Assembly (NCBI RefSeq): GCF_000621745.1
Contig: NZ_KK211336.1
Location: 332,876 to 396,875 of the forward strand
DNA length: 64,000 bases
Source of the DNA: Clostridium beijerinckii HUN142
Lineage (GTDB): Bacteria; Bacillota; Clostridia; Clostridiales; Clostridiaceae
Reading direction: 5' to 3'
Made by a program: the position numbers and the translations under genes. Below are positions 28,525-38,731 of the stretch, in pieces (the stretch's first letter is position 1; each line of letters starts with the position of its first letter). The notes below the pieces were generated by a model. The model was not told the DNA's origin, did not search any database, and saw only the letters and a program-made list of their open reading frames with translations.

Positions 28525-31500
28525 CAATGAATCAAAGGATGATCTTTTAAAAAAGGCATTGATTGAAATCAGAAAGTTAAAGGGTGAGCTGAGAAAGAGT
28601 GAATCAATTGCAGTAATAGGAATTGGATGCCATTTTCCTGGGGCAATTACAAGTCCAGAAGAATTTTGGGAAGCTTTAATTAAGCAGAAAAGTATGATTT
28701 GTGATATTAAAGATTCTAGATGGCGTGAACATTTATCAAAAGATTATAATGAAAATCAATATATGAAAAAGGCAGGATTTCTTAAGGAAGATATCATGTC
28801 CTTTGATAATAGATTATTTAGATTATCACCTAAAGAGGCTGAAAGAACAGATCCGCAGCAGAGATTATTTATGAAAGTGACCTGGGAAGCCTTAGAAAAT
28901 GCAGGGTATTCACCTAATAGTTTAAAAAATTCAAAGACTGGAGTATATGTTGGAATAACATCAACTGATTATTCAAATGAGCTCTGCATTGATAGAAAGG
29001 TGAATAAGGAGCTTCAATCTGGTGATGTAATAGGAAGCGGTTTTTCTTTTTTATCTGGAAGAGTGTCATATTTCTTTGGATTTCAAGGACCAGGTATAAC
29101 AATAGATACGGCATGTTCTTCGTCATTAGTAGCAATAGATAATGCTTGTAAGGGGCTTATAACTGGCGAATGCAATATGGCTATAGCTGGTGGAGTCAAT
29201 TTGATGTATTCACCAGAAACTACTAAGTCATTGGGTGACTTAAATATTTTATCTCCTGATTGCGAAATTCGTCCTTTTGATGCAAAAGCAAATGGAACCG
29301 TAAGAGGTGAAGGGTGCGGAGCTTTAGTCTTAAAACGGCTTTCAGATGCAGAAAAAGATGGAGATCTTATTTATGCTGTTATAAAAGGCAGTGGTGTAAA
29401 TCAAGATGGGCCAAGTTCTGGGCTTACAGCTCCATATGGACTAGCACAGGAGAGATTGATTAAGGACATATTAAGTCGTTATGAGATTAATTCCAGCGAG
29501 GTTGGTTATGTTGAAGCTCATGGTACAGGAACTGAATTAGGAGATCCTATAGAAATTTCAGCTTTAGGAAATGTATTTTCAAAAAATAGAAAATCAAATT
29601 TGTATGTAGGAACGGTTAAAGCTAATATTGGTCATCTTGAGGCAGCAGCTGGAGTAGCAGGAATTATTAAAGTAATATTGGCAGTTAAAAATGGGAAAAT
29701 ACCAGGAAATTTAAATTTTGAAGCTCCTTCTCCCCACATAAATTGGGAAGAGATATGTATAGAAGTCCCTAAAAAGACAATTAAATGGAAAAGTGAAGCA
29801 GGAAAAAAGCGTATTGCTGGAGTTAGTTCTTTTGGACTAAGTGGGACAAATGCACATGCGATAGTTGAAGAATATTCATCTAAACCAATAGAAAGACAAA
29901 TAGAAAGAAAAAGTGAATTAATTGATAAAGGAAGAGATAAATACTGGCCTTTTAAATTTAGTTCTAATAATAAGGAAGGATTAATTAATCAGCTTGAAGT
30001 ATTTTTAGAGTATTTAAACAAAGCTAAAATACAAGAAGAAGTATTAATTTCTGATTTATCTTATAGTCAAAATATATCTAAAGGTGATTTAAAAGAAAAA
30101 ATTATTATTTGGGCTGATTCTTATAGTGAGTTGAAGGAAAATGTTAGTTTGGCACTAAATAACCAGATTAATTCTAATATTAAATATGGGAACAGTGAAA
30201 AAAAAGTAACATTTTTATTTACAGGACAAGGTTCACAATATCCGGAAATGTTCAAAGAATTTTATGATACAAACAGTATATTTAAATACTATCTAGATAA
30301 ATGTAATGCCTTTTATAAAGAATATACAGGGAATGAACTTTTACCTATAATTTTTTCATCAGATAATTTAATAAGTGAAACAAAATATACTCAGCCAGCT
30401 TTGTTTTCAATAGAATATTCACTAGCTAAAATGTGGATGGAATATGGAATTAAGCCAGCATTAATGATTGGACATAGTATTGGAGAGTATGTAGCAGCTT
30501 GTTTAGCAGATGTTTTTAAGCTTAGTGATGCTATAAAACTTGTAACAGCAAGAGGAAGCCTTATGCAGAAATTATCTGTAAAAGGAAAAATGGCAGCAAT
30601 TTTTATGAAAAGAAATGATGTAGAGAAACTTTTGAGGTTTAAGGAAAATGTTTCGATTGCAGCTACAAATTCTAAGGAACAGACAATCATTTCTGGGAAT
30701 GACAAGGAAATTGATGAAATATGTAATGATTTAAAAAACAAAGGAATAAAGAGCGTTTTATTAAAGGTTTCTAATGCATTTCATTCTAAGCTTATGGAAC
30801 CAATGCTTGAAGATTTTGAATTGATTTCTAAAGCTGTAGAATACAACTTTCCATCAAAAGCAATTTTATCAAATGTAACAGGTGGAATTATTGGGAAAGA
30901 AATAGCCTCATGGAAATATTGGAGCAGGCATATTTTATCAGAAGTAAAGTTTTATCAAAGTATACAGTCAATTGAAAATCCTGAAAATTATATTTTCTTA
31001 GAGATAGGGCCTAAGCCTGTTTTAACATCCTTTGTAGATAATATTTATGAGGAAAAAGCAGAAGTTTTAGTTACTAATTATCCAGATGTAAAAACAGAAG
31101 AGCAAATTCAAAAAGTCCTTTTTGATTTATATGTTTTTGGCTCAGATATTGAATGGAGAAAATATTATTCAAGATCAAATTTTGATAGGGTAATTGTACC
31201 TAGCTATAAATTTAGTGAAAAACACTTTGAGATAAATAAGGCAATTTTAAAAAGCGATAAATACGATAAAGTTAATTCAAATTTATCAATTTTGAAGGAA
31301 GAATATGAAAATGAAGAATATGAAAATAAAGAAGTTAAGCTTAAGTTTGCGGATAATAAATGCATATTTAACACTATAGATGAAGTCAAGATATATATCA
31401 GAAGTGAACTAAAACGTGAATTGAAAATAGAAGAAAATGAATTAGCGGATGATGAAAATCTGCTTTTATATGGATTAAATTCAATTGTAACTACAAGGCT

Positions 31501-34500
31501 TGCTGCTGCATGGAGAAAAAGTTTAAAGATATACTTAAAACCAAGAACTTTATTGGAAAATTGTTCAGTGAATAAATGGGCAGAAATTATCTTTGAAAAA
31601 GCTGCTAAGCCATATGCAGTAGCTGAGGAAAAAAATACATTTATTTCTCATCCAGAAAAAAGGTATGAAGCCTTCTCCTTAAGTAAAGTTCAAAATGCTT
31701 ATTTAGTTGGTAGAAATAGCGAATTAGAGTACGGTGGCGTTGGCTGCTATGGTGCATATGAAATAGAAATTGAAGAATTAAATTTAGAAAAATTTAAGAG
31801 AGCATTATCATTGCTTATAAAAAGACATGATATGTTAAGAGGTATTATTTCAGAAGATGGCACTCAAAAAATAGTGAAAGAAATAGAATTGCCATTAAAA
31901 ATTTATCATAAAAACGAAGTTTATGATATGGGAAAACATCTTGAAGATTTAAGAAAAGAAATATCATTACAGGTTATTCCTCTTGGAAAACCAATGTTTG
32001 ATATTAGAGTTACTGAAACAAATGATAATAAGTGGATAGTTTTATTTGGAATAGATTTTATGATAGCAGATGCTTTAAGCGTTTCAATATTGTGGAAAGA
32101 TATGACAAGTTTTTATTTTGATAAAGAATTATCGAATCTCGAAGTTACGTATAAAGATTATTTAAATTACGAATTAATGAGTAATAATAACTCATATGAA
32201 GAGGATAAAAAGTATTGGCTAAATAAAATTGAAAACTTCCCAAATGCCCCTGAATTACCTGTAAATATTAAAAATGGAAACTCTCATGGATTTTCTAGAA
32301 GAAAGAAATGGATTGATAATAAAACATGGGGAGATTTTGTGACTTTAGCTGCAGAAAATAATTTAACTCCATCAGCTGCATTATTTTGCTTATACTCAGA
32401 GATATTGTCAGCATGGGGAGGAGGGGAAGATTTTGCAGTAATGCTTACAGTATTTAATAGGGAACTTATTCATTCTCAAATAAATCAAGTAATAGGTGAT
32501 TTTACACAGCTGGCACTTGTTGAAGTTCATAGAAGAAATAAAACTGCAGGTGAAAATGCTTTAGATTTTCAAATTCAGATGCAGAAAGATATAGAACATA
32601 GCAATTACTCAGCAATAGACTTCATAAAAGAATTGAACAAAGACAGTGATGGCGAACGAATATATCCAATTGTTTTTACAAGTGCACTTGGAATAGATGA
32701 AATGAGTAATAGAGATGAAGCAGATATTTTTGTTAAAAATCTTGAAAGTATAGCATCCTCAACGCCACAAGTATGGATTGATCATCAAGTATTCAAAGAA
32801 AAAGAAGGTATTGCTTTGAGCTGGGATACCTTAGATGATGTTTTCTTTCCTGGCATTGTTGAATCGATGTTTGAACAATATGTAGAACTTGTTAAAAGAG
32901 CCTCAAAAGAAAAAGATTTCTGGAAGAATGCTTTAGTTGATTTAAGGACTAAAGATCAAAAGAATATCCAGGAAAAATCTAATGATACCTTTAGTGAAAT
33001 TGAGGATTCATTATTACATGAAAACATAATAAATAGAGCTTTATATTGTGGAGAAGAAACAGCTATAGTATGTAATAATAGAAAATATAGTTATAGTAAG
33101 TTAATTAATCGTGCTAATCAGGTATCAGAATTATTAGAGAGAGAAGATGTCCAAAAAGGAGATAAAATCGGACTACAAATGAAAAAATCCTTTGATCAAA
33201 TAGCAGTTATAATTGGAATATTGCAGATAGGAGCAGTTTATGTACCTATGAATTATGACCAGCCTGCAAATAGGACAATTGACATAATTAAAAGAGCTGG
33301 AATATCAATTTTATTTGTAGATGGTGTTAATGAATTATTGGTGGATAAAGTAAAACAGTTTAATTCAGAAAACTTCAGTGAACTTGATGGAGAGTGGAGT
33401 AAAAAAGAAATAAGTCCATCTGATTTAGCATATATAATTTATACTTCTGGTTCAACTGGAACTCCAAAAGGAGTATGCATTCAGCATAAAGCAGCCATGA
33501 ATACAATTAATGATGTGAATAATCGTTTTAAAGTTACATCAAAAGATAGTACTTTTGGATTATCGTCAATTAGTTTTGATCTTTCTGTATATGATATATT
33601 TGGAATTTTATCAGTTGGAGGTACATTAGTGCTGCCTACTGAAGAAGAGAGGATTGATCCAAAATTCTGGAAGATTCTTATTGATGAGTATGGAGTAAGT
33701 ATATGGAATACAGTACCAGCATTAATGAAAATTTATACTGATTATATTGAGAGTGTTGGAGTTTACGCCCAAGATTATAAAATAAGACAAATTATTTTGT
33801 CTGGAGATTGGATACCGTTAAATTTACCAGATAAAATAAAAGTTAATTTACCAAAAGCTAAATTAACAAGTATGGGTGGTGCAACAGAAGCATCCATATG
33901 GTCTAATTATTATGATGTTTTGGAAATACAAAATGAATGGAATTCAATCCCATACGGATATCCTTTAGCTAATCAACGTTTTTATATATTAGATGAATTT
34001 TATCGTCCTTGTCCTAATTGGGTAAAAGGAAAATTATTCATTGGAGGAAAAGGGCTTTCAAAAGGTTATTTAAATGAAGAGAAACTTACTGAAGAAACAT
34101 TTATATATAACACTCAAATAGGTGAGAGAATATACAATACAGGAGATTATGGCAGATATATGGAGGATGGGATCATTGAATTTCTTGGAAGAAAGGATTC
34201 TCAACTTAAAATTAATGGTTATAGGATAGAAATTGGAGAAATAGAGTCTGCCTTTAGAAAATGTGGAGATTTTGAAGAAGTTATAATTCTACCGATTGGT
34301 GTAGGTATGAATAAAAATAAAATAGCGGCATTTTTAAAACATGATGAAATAGCAACTTCAGAAGACAAGTTGAAATTAAAGTTAAAAGAATATCTGCCAC
34401 ATTATTTTATTCCAGACAGAATAATCATATTGGATAAGCTGCCTATTACATCGAATGGGAAAATAGATAGGAAGGAACTCCTAAGGATATTTGAAAGAGA

Positions 34501-36397
34501 ATCACAATTAATTCGTGAAAATAATGAGCTTAAAGATATTAAAGATACTAGAGATACTGAAGATAATCCAGTTTTGCAAACCGTCAGGGAAATATTGAAT
34601 ATTCCAGAACTAATGGCTGAAGACAGTTTTAGCAATATAGGTGTTTCTTCTTTGGAAATTATAAGGCTCGCTAATCAACTTGAAATTATTTATACTGAGA
34701 GGCCTTTAGTAAGTGAAATGATAAAATATAAATTTATATCTGAATTACTTGAGTTTTATAGAGATAAAATTCAAGAGGCTAATCATGATAATATCATTAA
34801 TAATAAAAAAGAAACTATAAAAATTTCAAATGAAACTCGTGTAAAAGAAGGAATTAATATTTCAAATGAAACTCATATAAAAGAAGGAATTAATGAAGAT
34901 TATGAGATCGATCATAAAAAAGATAACCAATTAAACGCTGATGATTACGAAAAAATGAAGGCCTTAGAAGAAAGATATAATAACCTTGGAATTAAATTAT
35001 GGCTAGAGAGTGAAGGCCTTAAATTTAAGGCACCTAAAGGCATTATGACTTTAGAGCTCCGTGATGAATTAAAAGAAAATAAAGAGAAATTGATTATTTA
35101 TCTTAAGGAAATTCAAAATAATAAGTTTCCATTAACACCAATTCAACTAGCTTATGTTTTAGGGCGTTCAAAAGATTATGAACTTGGGAATGTCAGTGCA
35201 CATTACTACTCAGAATATGAATGCGAAAATCTTGATATCAACAAATTTGAACAAGCAATAAATGAAGTTATTGAGAAACATGAGATGCTGCGAACAGTAA
35301 TTTATGAGGATGGAACACAGGAAGTATTAAGTTCAATTCCACTATATAAAATTAAATATAAACAAATAACTGATGCTAAAGAATTTGAAGATAAAAGGAA
35401 TGAATTATCTCAATGTGTATATAAATTAGGTCAATGGCCAATGTTTAATATTCAAGTTTCCAGGTTTGAAAATGAACCTTTTAGAATTCATTTCAGCATC
35501 GATTGTTTGATAGCTGATGGATGGAGCACATTGCTTTTCTTAAAGGAAATATTTAAGGCTTATCATGGAATCAAAATAGAAGAGCCTGATATCTCAATTA
35601 GGGAATATATTAAGAAGCAGGATTCATGGCTTAAGAATAAGGCGTATCATAATGAAGCAAGTAAGTTTTGGCAGGAACAAGTTAATAAACTTCCACCAGC
35701 TCCAAATATCCCTTTAAAAAATTCCTATGAATTAATAGAAAAGCCGCATTTTTCTAGAAAGATGTTTGTGTTAACTAATGAAGAATCAGATATTCTTAAT
35801 AGAAAAATGAAAAAGTATAATTTTACAGCTTCGGCAGTTATATGTACTGCATATATGAAAGTTCTTTCACATTGGAGCGAGCAAAAAGATATTACTTTAA
35901 ACTTAACGTTATTTAATAGGCTTCCTCTAAGTAAAGATATAATGAAGGTCATCGGAGATTTTACTAATGTAACGCTGATTCCATATTTTGAAAAAAATCA
36001 AGATTCATTTATTAGTGAAATAGAAGAAATACAAAATTTATTATGGAAAGCTATCGAATATAGAACTTATAATGGATTAAATCTCTTAAGGACATTATCT
36101 AAAGATACACCAGGTAAAGCAATAATGCCAGTTGTATTTACAAGTCTTTTATTTGGAGAATCTATAAAAAACTACGATGAAGTATCAAATAATATGAAGG
36201 AAATATATTCAATCAGCCAGACACCACAAGTATCTCTTGATCATCAAGTATATGAGAGAAATGGGGCTATAACATTTATATGGGATTATGTTGACCAGGC
36301 ATTTGAAGAGGAAATAATCGATAAAATGTTTAATGATTATGTTGTTTTTATCAAGAAGCTTATAGAAGAAGATTGGAATGAAAAATTTTATATTTAA
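28517..36397 (+). CDS. Hybrid PKS-NRPS: KS-AT-ACP-Cy-A(Cys)-PCP-docking-Cy
   Basis: A 2626-residue megasynthase. An N-terminal coiled docking helix is followed by KS (30-460; TACSS with cysteine near 199, VEAHGTGTELGDP, KANIGHLEAAAG), AT (560-850; GHSIGEY and NAFHS, the malonyl-type HAFH motif), ACP (960-1035, GLNSI), Cy (1050-1480; DFMIADALS), A (1500-2010; by-eye code DLYNISMIW, cysteine) and PCP (2025-2090; atypical IGVSSLE). Then come a linker with a perfect-phase 12-residue tandem repeat, an internal TubC-like docking domain (2135-2190) and a terminal Cy (2195-2620; DCLIADGWS). No KR, DH, ER or C-methyltransferase is present, so the extender should stay beta-keto unless a trans enzyme acts. 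ATG 28517 overlaps the FAAL stop; a GTG at 28505 is the alternative. Confidence 0.94.
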   Translation: MISNESKDDLLKKALIEIRKLKGELRKSESIAVIGIGCHFPGAITSPEEFWEALIKQKSMICDIKDSRWREHLSKDYNENQYMKKAGFLKEDIMSFDNRLFRLSPKEAERTDPQQRLFMKVTWEALENAGYSPNSLKNSKTGVYVGITSTDYSNELCIDRKVNKELQSGDVIGSGFSFLSGRVSYFFGFQGPGITIDTACSSSLVAIDNACKGLITGECNMAIAGGVNLMYSPETTKSLGDLNILSPDCEIRPFDAKANGTVRGEGCGALVLKRLSDAEKDGDLIYAVIKGSGVNQDGPSSGLTAPYGLAQERLIKDILSRYEINSSEVGYVEAHGTGTELGDPIEISALGNVFSKNRKSNLYVGTVKANIGHLEAAAGVAGIIKVILAVKNGKIPGNLNFEAPSPHINWEEICIEVPKKTIKWKSEAGKKRIAGVSSFGLSGTNAHAIVEEYSSKPIERQIERKSELIDKGRDKYWPFKFSSNNKEGLINQLEVFLEYLNKAKIQEEVLISDLSYSQNISKGDLKEKIIIWADSYSELKENVSLALNNQINSNIKYGNSEKKVTFLFTGQGSQYPEMFKEFYDTNSIFKYYLDKCNAFYKEYTGNELLPIIFSSDNLISETKYTQPALFSIEYSLAKMWMEYGIKPALMIGHSIGEYVAACLADVFKLSDAIKLVTARGSLMQKLSVKGKMAAIFMKRNDVEKLLRFKENVSIAATNSKEQTIISGNDKEIDEICNDLKNKGIKSVLLKVSNAFHSKLMEPMLEDFELISKAVEYNFPSKAILSNVTGGIIGKEIASWKYWSRHILSEVKFYQSIQSIENPENYIFLEIGPKPVLTSFVDNIYEEKAEVLVTNYPDVKTEEQIQKVLFDLYVFGSDIEWRKYYSRSNFDRVIVPSYKFSEKHFEINKAILKSDKYDKVNSNLSILKEEYENEEYENKEVKLKFADNKCIFNTIDEVKIYIRSELKRELKIEENELADDENLLLYGLNSIVTTRLAAAWRKSLKIYLKPRTLLENCSVNKWAEIIFEKAAKPYAVAEEKNTFISHPEKRYEAFSLSKVQNAYLVGRNSELEYGGVGCYGAYEIEIEELNLEKFKRALSLLIKRHDMLRGIISEDGTQKIVKEIELPLKIYHKNEVYDMGKHLEDLRKEISLQVIPLGKPMFDIRVTETNDNKWIVLFGIDFMIADALSVSILWKDMTSFYFDKELSNLEVTYKDYLNYELMSNNNSYEEDKKYWLNKIENFPNAPELPVNIKNGNSHGFSRRKKWIDNKTWGDFVTLAAENNLTPSAALFCLYSEILSAWGGGEDFAVMLTVFNRELIHSQINQVIGDFTQLALVEVHRRNKTAGENALDFQIQMQKDIEHSNYSAIDFIKELNKDSDGERIYPIVFTSALGIDEMSNRDEADIFVKNLESIASSTPQVWIDHQVFKEKEGIALSWDTLDDVFFPGIVESMFEQYVELVKRASKEKDFWKNALVDLRTKDQKNIQEKSNDTFSEIEDSLLHENIINRALYCGEETAIVCNNRKYSYSKLINRANQVSELLEREDVQKGDKIGLQMKKSFDQIAVIIGILQIGAVYVPMNYDQPANRTIDIIKRAGISILFVDGVNELLVDKVKQFNSENFSELDGEWSKKEISPSDLAYIIYTSGSTGTPKGVCIQHKAAMNTINDVNNRFKVTSKDSTFGLSSISFDLSVYDIFGILSVGGTLVLPTEEERIDPKFWKILIDEYGVSIWNTVPALMKIYTDYIESVGVYAQDYKIRQIILSGDWIPLNLPDKIKVNLPKAKLTSMGGATEASIWSNYYDVLEIQNEWNSIPYGYPLANQRFYILDEFYRPCPNWVKGKLFIGGKGLSKGYLNEEKLTEETFIYNTQIGERIYNTGDYGRYMEDGIIEFLGRKDSQLKINGYRIEIGEIESAFRKCGDFEEVIILPIGVGMNKNKIAAFLKHDEIATSEDKLKLKLKEYLPHYFIPDRIIILDKLPITSNGKIDRKELLRIFERESQLIRENNELKDIKDTRDTEDNPVLQTVREILNIPELMAEDSFSNIGVSSLEIIRLANQLEIIYTERPLVSEMIKYKFISELLEFYRDKIQEANHDNIINNKKETIKISNETRVKEGINISNETHIKEGINEDYEIDHKKDNQLNADDYEKMKALEERYNNLGIKLWLESEGLKFKAPKGIMTLELRDELKENKEKLIIYLKEIQNNKFPLTPIQLAYVLGRSKDYELGNVSAHYYSEYECENLDINKFEQAINEVIEKHEMLRTVIYEDGTQEVLSSIPLYKIKYKQITDAKEFEDKRNELSQCVYKLGQWPMFNIQVSRFENEPFRIHFSIDCLIADGWSTLLFLKEIFKAYHGIKIEEPDISIREYIKKQDSWLKNKAYHNEASKFWQEQVNKLPPAPNIPLKNSYELIEKPHFSRKMFVLTNEESDILNRKMKKYNFTASAVICTAYMKVLSHWSEQKDITLNLTLFNRLPLSKDIMKVIGDFTNVTLIPYFEKNQDSFISEIEEIQNLLWKAIEYRTYNGLNLLRTLSKDTPGKAIMPVVFTSLLFGESIKNYDEVSNNMKEIYSISQTPQVSLDHQVYERNGAITFIWDYVDQAFEEEIIDKMFNDYVVFIKKLIEEDWNEKFYI
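34824..34895 (+). repeat. 36-bp tandem repeat inside the PKS-NRPS linker
   Basis: Two adjacent 36-base units encode ISNETRVKEGIN and ISNETHIKEGIN and differ at only a few bases. They sit between the PCP and the internal docking domain, in a low-complexity Lys/Asn-rich linker. Confidence 0.8.
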
Positions 36398-36491
36398 TAG
36401 CATATTAAGAAGTACTAAATAGATATGTAGCTGAATCAAAATAATCAGCTTTATATTTAAGCTTTATATTAAGAAGTGGATGTGAATTTAA

Positions 36492-37256
36492 ATGAATAAA
36501 GTAGAAGAATGGTTTCCTTTTAGCAGTAGTAATAACTATGAAAAAATAGGCAAGGTCATTTGTTTTTATTATGCAGGAGGAAGTTCATTGGTATATAAAA
36601 ATTGGGCTAAAGCAGACTGTCCATTTGAATTTATACCAGTAGAATTACCAGGCAGGGGTACTAGAATATTGGAAACCTGTATAGAAAGTTTTGATAAATT
36701 AATTGATGAACTGCTTCCTAATTTGTTAAAAATAATTGATGAAAAGCCATTTTACTTTTATGGACATAGTATGGGAGCAGCAATAGCATTTGAAGTTTCA
36801 TATAAACTTCAGATGCTTCATGGAAAAAAGCCAGAGAAATTAATAGTAGCAGGACGTCATGCACCTCATAAAAAAGATCCATCTAAATATAGAAGCCACA
36901 TGGGGGATAAAGCACTTATTCAAGAATTAGCAAGATTAAATGGAACACCTAAAGAGGTTTTAGAAAATAAAGAACTATTAAATTTTATATTACCTATTAT
37001 CAAAAGTGATTATAAAATAAGTGAAAGTTACAGCTATCATGGTGAAAAAATCAATGTTCCAGTTATTGCTCATGCAGGTGCAGATGATAAAGAAGCAAGC
37101 GTAGAAGTTATGAAATATTGGAGTGAAGTAACAGATGGATCGTTTCAAATTAAAGAATTCCCTGGAGATCATTTTTTTGTACAATCTTTAGGGGAAAAAT
37201 ATCTTTTAGAATTAGTAGATAGTATTATGTCTACTTATTACGAAAAAATAATATGA
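36492..37256 (+). CDS. Type II (editing) thioesterase
   Basis: A 254-residue alpha/beta hydrolase of the GrsT/TycF/YbtT family, which removes wrong acyl groups from stalled carrier domains. It shows CFYYAGGSS near the N terminus (oxyanion region), VELPGRG, GHSMGAA with the nucleophile at Ser93, and GDHFF with the catalytic histidine near residue 227. It follows the PKS-NRPS gene after 94 bases and is probably the last gene of the biosynthetic operon. The ribosome binding site is weak (AGTGGATGTG). Confidence 0.93.
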   Translation: MNKVEEWFPFSSSNNYEKIGKVICFYYAGGSSLVYKNWAKADCPFEFIPVELPGRGTRILETCIESFDKLIDELLPNLLKIIDEKPFYFYGHSMGAAIAFEVSYKLQMLHGKKPEKLIVAGRHAPHKKDPSKYRSHMGDKALIQELARLNGTPKEVLENKELLNFILPIIKSDYKISESYSYHGEKINVPVIAHAGADDKEASVEVMKYWSEVTDGSFQIKEFPGDHFFVQSLGEKYLLELVDSIMSTYYEKII

Positions 37257-37309
37257 TTTTTAAAATCTCTGATTTAAGAATTGTTATAAGTCAAAGAAAA
37301 AAGAAATAA

Positions 37310-37324
37310 TGAGAATGAAATTCA
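37310..37324. promoter_or_regulatory. Fur-box-like site before the ECF operon
   Basis: TGAGAATGAAATTCA matches 10 of 14 fixed positions of the 7-1-7 Fur motif TGATAATNATTATCA. It lies about 107 bases before the first ECF gene. It is weaker than the site in front of the biosynthetic operon and has not been tested against background frequency. Confidence 0.4.
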
Positions 37325-37430
37325 TTTTATATTTCATTTATAAAAGTTTTTAGGATTTTATTGAAGCATTAAATGAAGTTAATTTAATATTAAAAATTTA
37401 GAATGGTCTACGGTATAGGGAGGAAAGAAA

Positions 37431-38033
37431 ATGTTAAAAAAAGATACTAGCAAATTACAAGTTAAAGACTTAGTTACTATTGGGGTGTTTTCTGCAATTT
37501 ATTTTGTTATTAATCTTATTATTATGATTTGTGGCGGGATTTCACCGATTATATGGATATTTATGCCTGCATTTATTGCACTGCTTAGTGGAGTTATTTT
37601 TATGTTGATGATAGAAAAAGTTCAAAAATTTGGACCTGTAGTGATTATGGCAGCAATCACAGCAATCATTTATTTTGCAACAGGACAATTTACAGTGGTA
37701 TTATTATTAACTTTTGCAAGTTCAAGTATTATTGCAGAATTAATTCGATATATGTTTGGGTATAAAAGTTTTACAGGAAATTTAATAGCATACGCGGTTT
37801 TTTCTCTTGGGATGGTAGGCTCACCACTTCCAATTTGGTTATTTGGAAATAGTTTTTTTGAATCCATAATTGATCAGGGAATGTCTAGCAGTTATGTGGA
37901 CGGATTGAGGAATCTCACTTCTTCTGGAATGTTAATTGGAATGATAATTTCAACATTTATATTAGCCTTAGCAGGTGGGATAATTGGCAGAAGCATGCTA
38001 AAAAAACATTTTATAAAGGCAGGTATTATTTAA
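37431..38033 (+). CDS. ECF-type transporter substrate-binding (S) component, MptD/Trep_Strep-like
   Basis: A 200-residue integral membrane protein with about six hydrophobic helices and an N-terminal KLQVKDLVTIGVFSAIYFVINL segment typical of ECF S components of the MptD (Trep_Strep) family. It binds the substrate, while the T and ATPase subunits next to it power uptake. The GGGAGG site lies about ten bases upstream. It starts a three-gene operon with two bases between this stop and the next start. Position beside metallophore genes suggests uptake of the metal-ligand complex or a precursor. The ligand is not readable from sequence. Confidence 0.85.
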   Translation: MLKKDTSKLQVKDLVTIGVFSAIYFVINLIIMICGGISPIIWIFMPAFIALLSGVIFMLMIEKVQKFGPVVIMAAITAIIYFATGQFTVVLLLTFASSSIIAELIRYMFGYKSFTGNLIAYAVFSLGMVGSPLPIWLFGNSFFESIIDQGMSSSYVDGLRNLTSSGMLIGMIISTFILALAGGIIGRSMLKKHFIKAGII

Positions 38034-38035
38034 AT

Positions 38036-38731
38036 ATGTCTAGACTAAAGAAAAAATGTTTGAGTATTGATCCAAGGACGGAAATATTACTTATATTTAT
38101 TGCAAATATAGTCGCATTTACAAATTCTTCTGTATATATAGAAGCGTCTGAAATAATGGCAATTGCAATATTACTATCTTTTTGTGGATGCAGAAAATCA
38201 GCCATAAAGTGGTGTGTATTTTTTATAATATTATTAGCTATTCAATATTATTTAATAGAAATCATGCCGACTTTTTTAGCAATCATGTTTTCGATTTTAG
38301 CTGTTTATGCTAGAAAACTTATTCCGTGTATGATGATAGGAGAATTAATAATAAAAACAGTACCAGTACGATTGATTATTTTATCACTAAGAAAATGGAA
38401 TATTCCTCAAAAGGTCATTATTCCATTATCCATTACAATACGTTATTTTCCAGCTATAAAAGAGGAGATTGTGCATATAAGAGATGCAATGAAAATGAGA
38501 GAAGTAAGAGGATTGAGAAGAAAAGTAGAATGTATTTACGTACCAATTTTAATTTCAGCGGTTAATACTGTAGAAGAATTAAGCGCTGCTGCAATCACTA
38601 GAGGAATTGAAAATCCAAAACCAAAAACAAGTTCTGTTGATATGAGTTTTCATCTGCAAGATTATTTATGCATTGCCGTGGGGATTGTTTTTATCACAGG
38701 TTCAATGCTCCATTTGGGAGGTATTTTATGA
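38036..38731 (+). CDS. ECF transporter transmembrane (T) component
   Basis: A 231-residue membrane protein of the CbiQ/EcfT family that couples the S component to the ATPases. The two coupling-helix signatures are visible as MREVRGLRR and AAAITRGIE (Ala-Arg-Gly type). Four or five hydrophobic segments lie between residues 20 and 120, with one at the C terminus. Its stop codon overlaps the start of the ATPase gene as ATGA, so translation is coupled. Confidence 0.9.
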   Translation: MSRLKKKCLSIDPRTEILLIFIANIVAFTNSSVYIEASEIMAIAILLSFCGCRKSAIKWCVFFIILLAIQYYLIEIMPTFLAIMFSILAVYARKLIPCMMIGELIIKTVPVRLIILSLRKWNIPQKVIIPLSITIRYFPAIKEEIVHIRDAMKMREVRGLRRKVECIYVPILISAVNTVEELSAAAITRGIENPKPKTSSVDMSFHLQDYLCIAVGIVFITGSMLHLGGIL

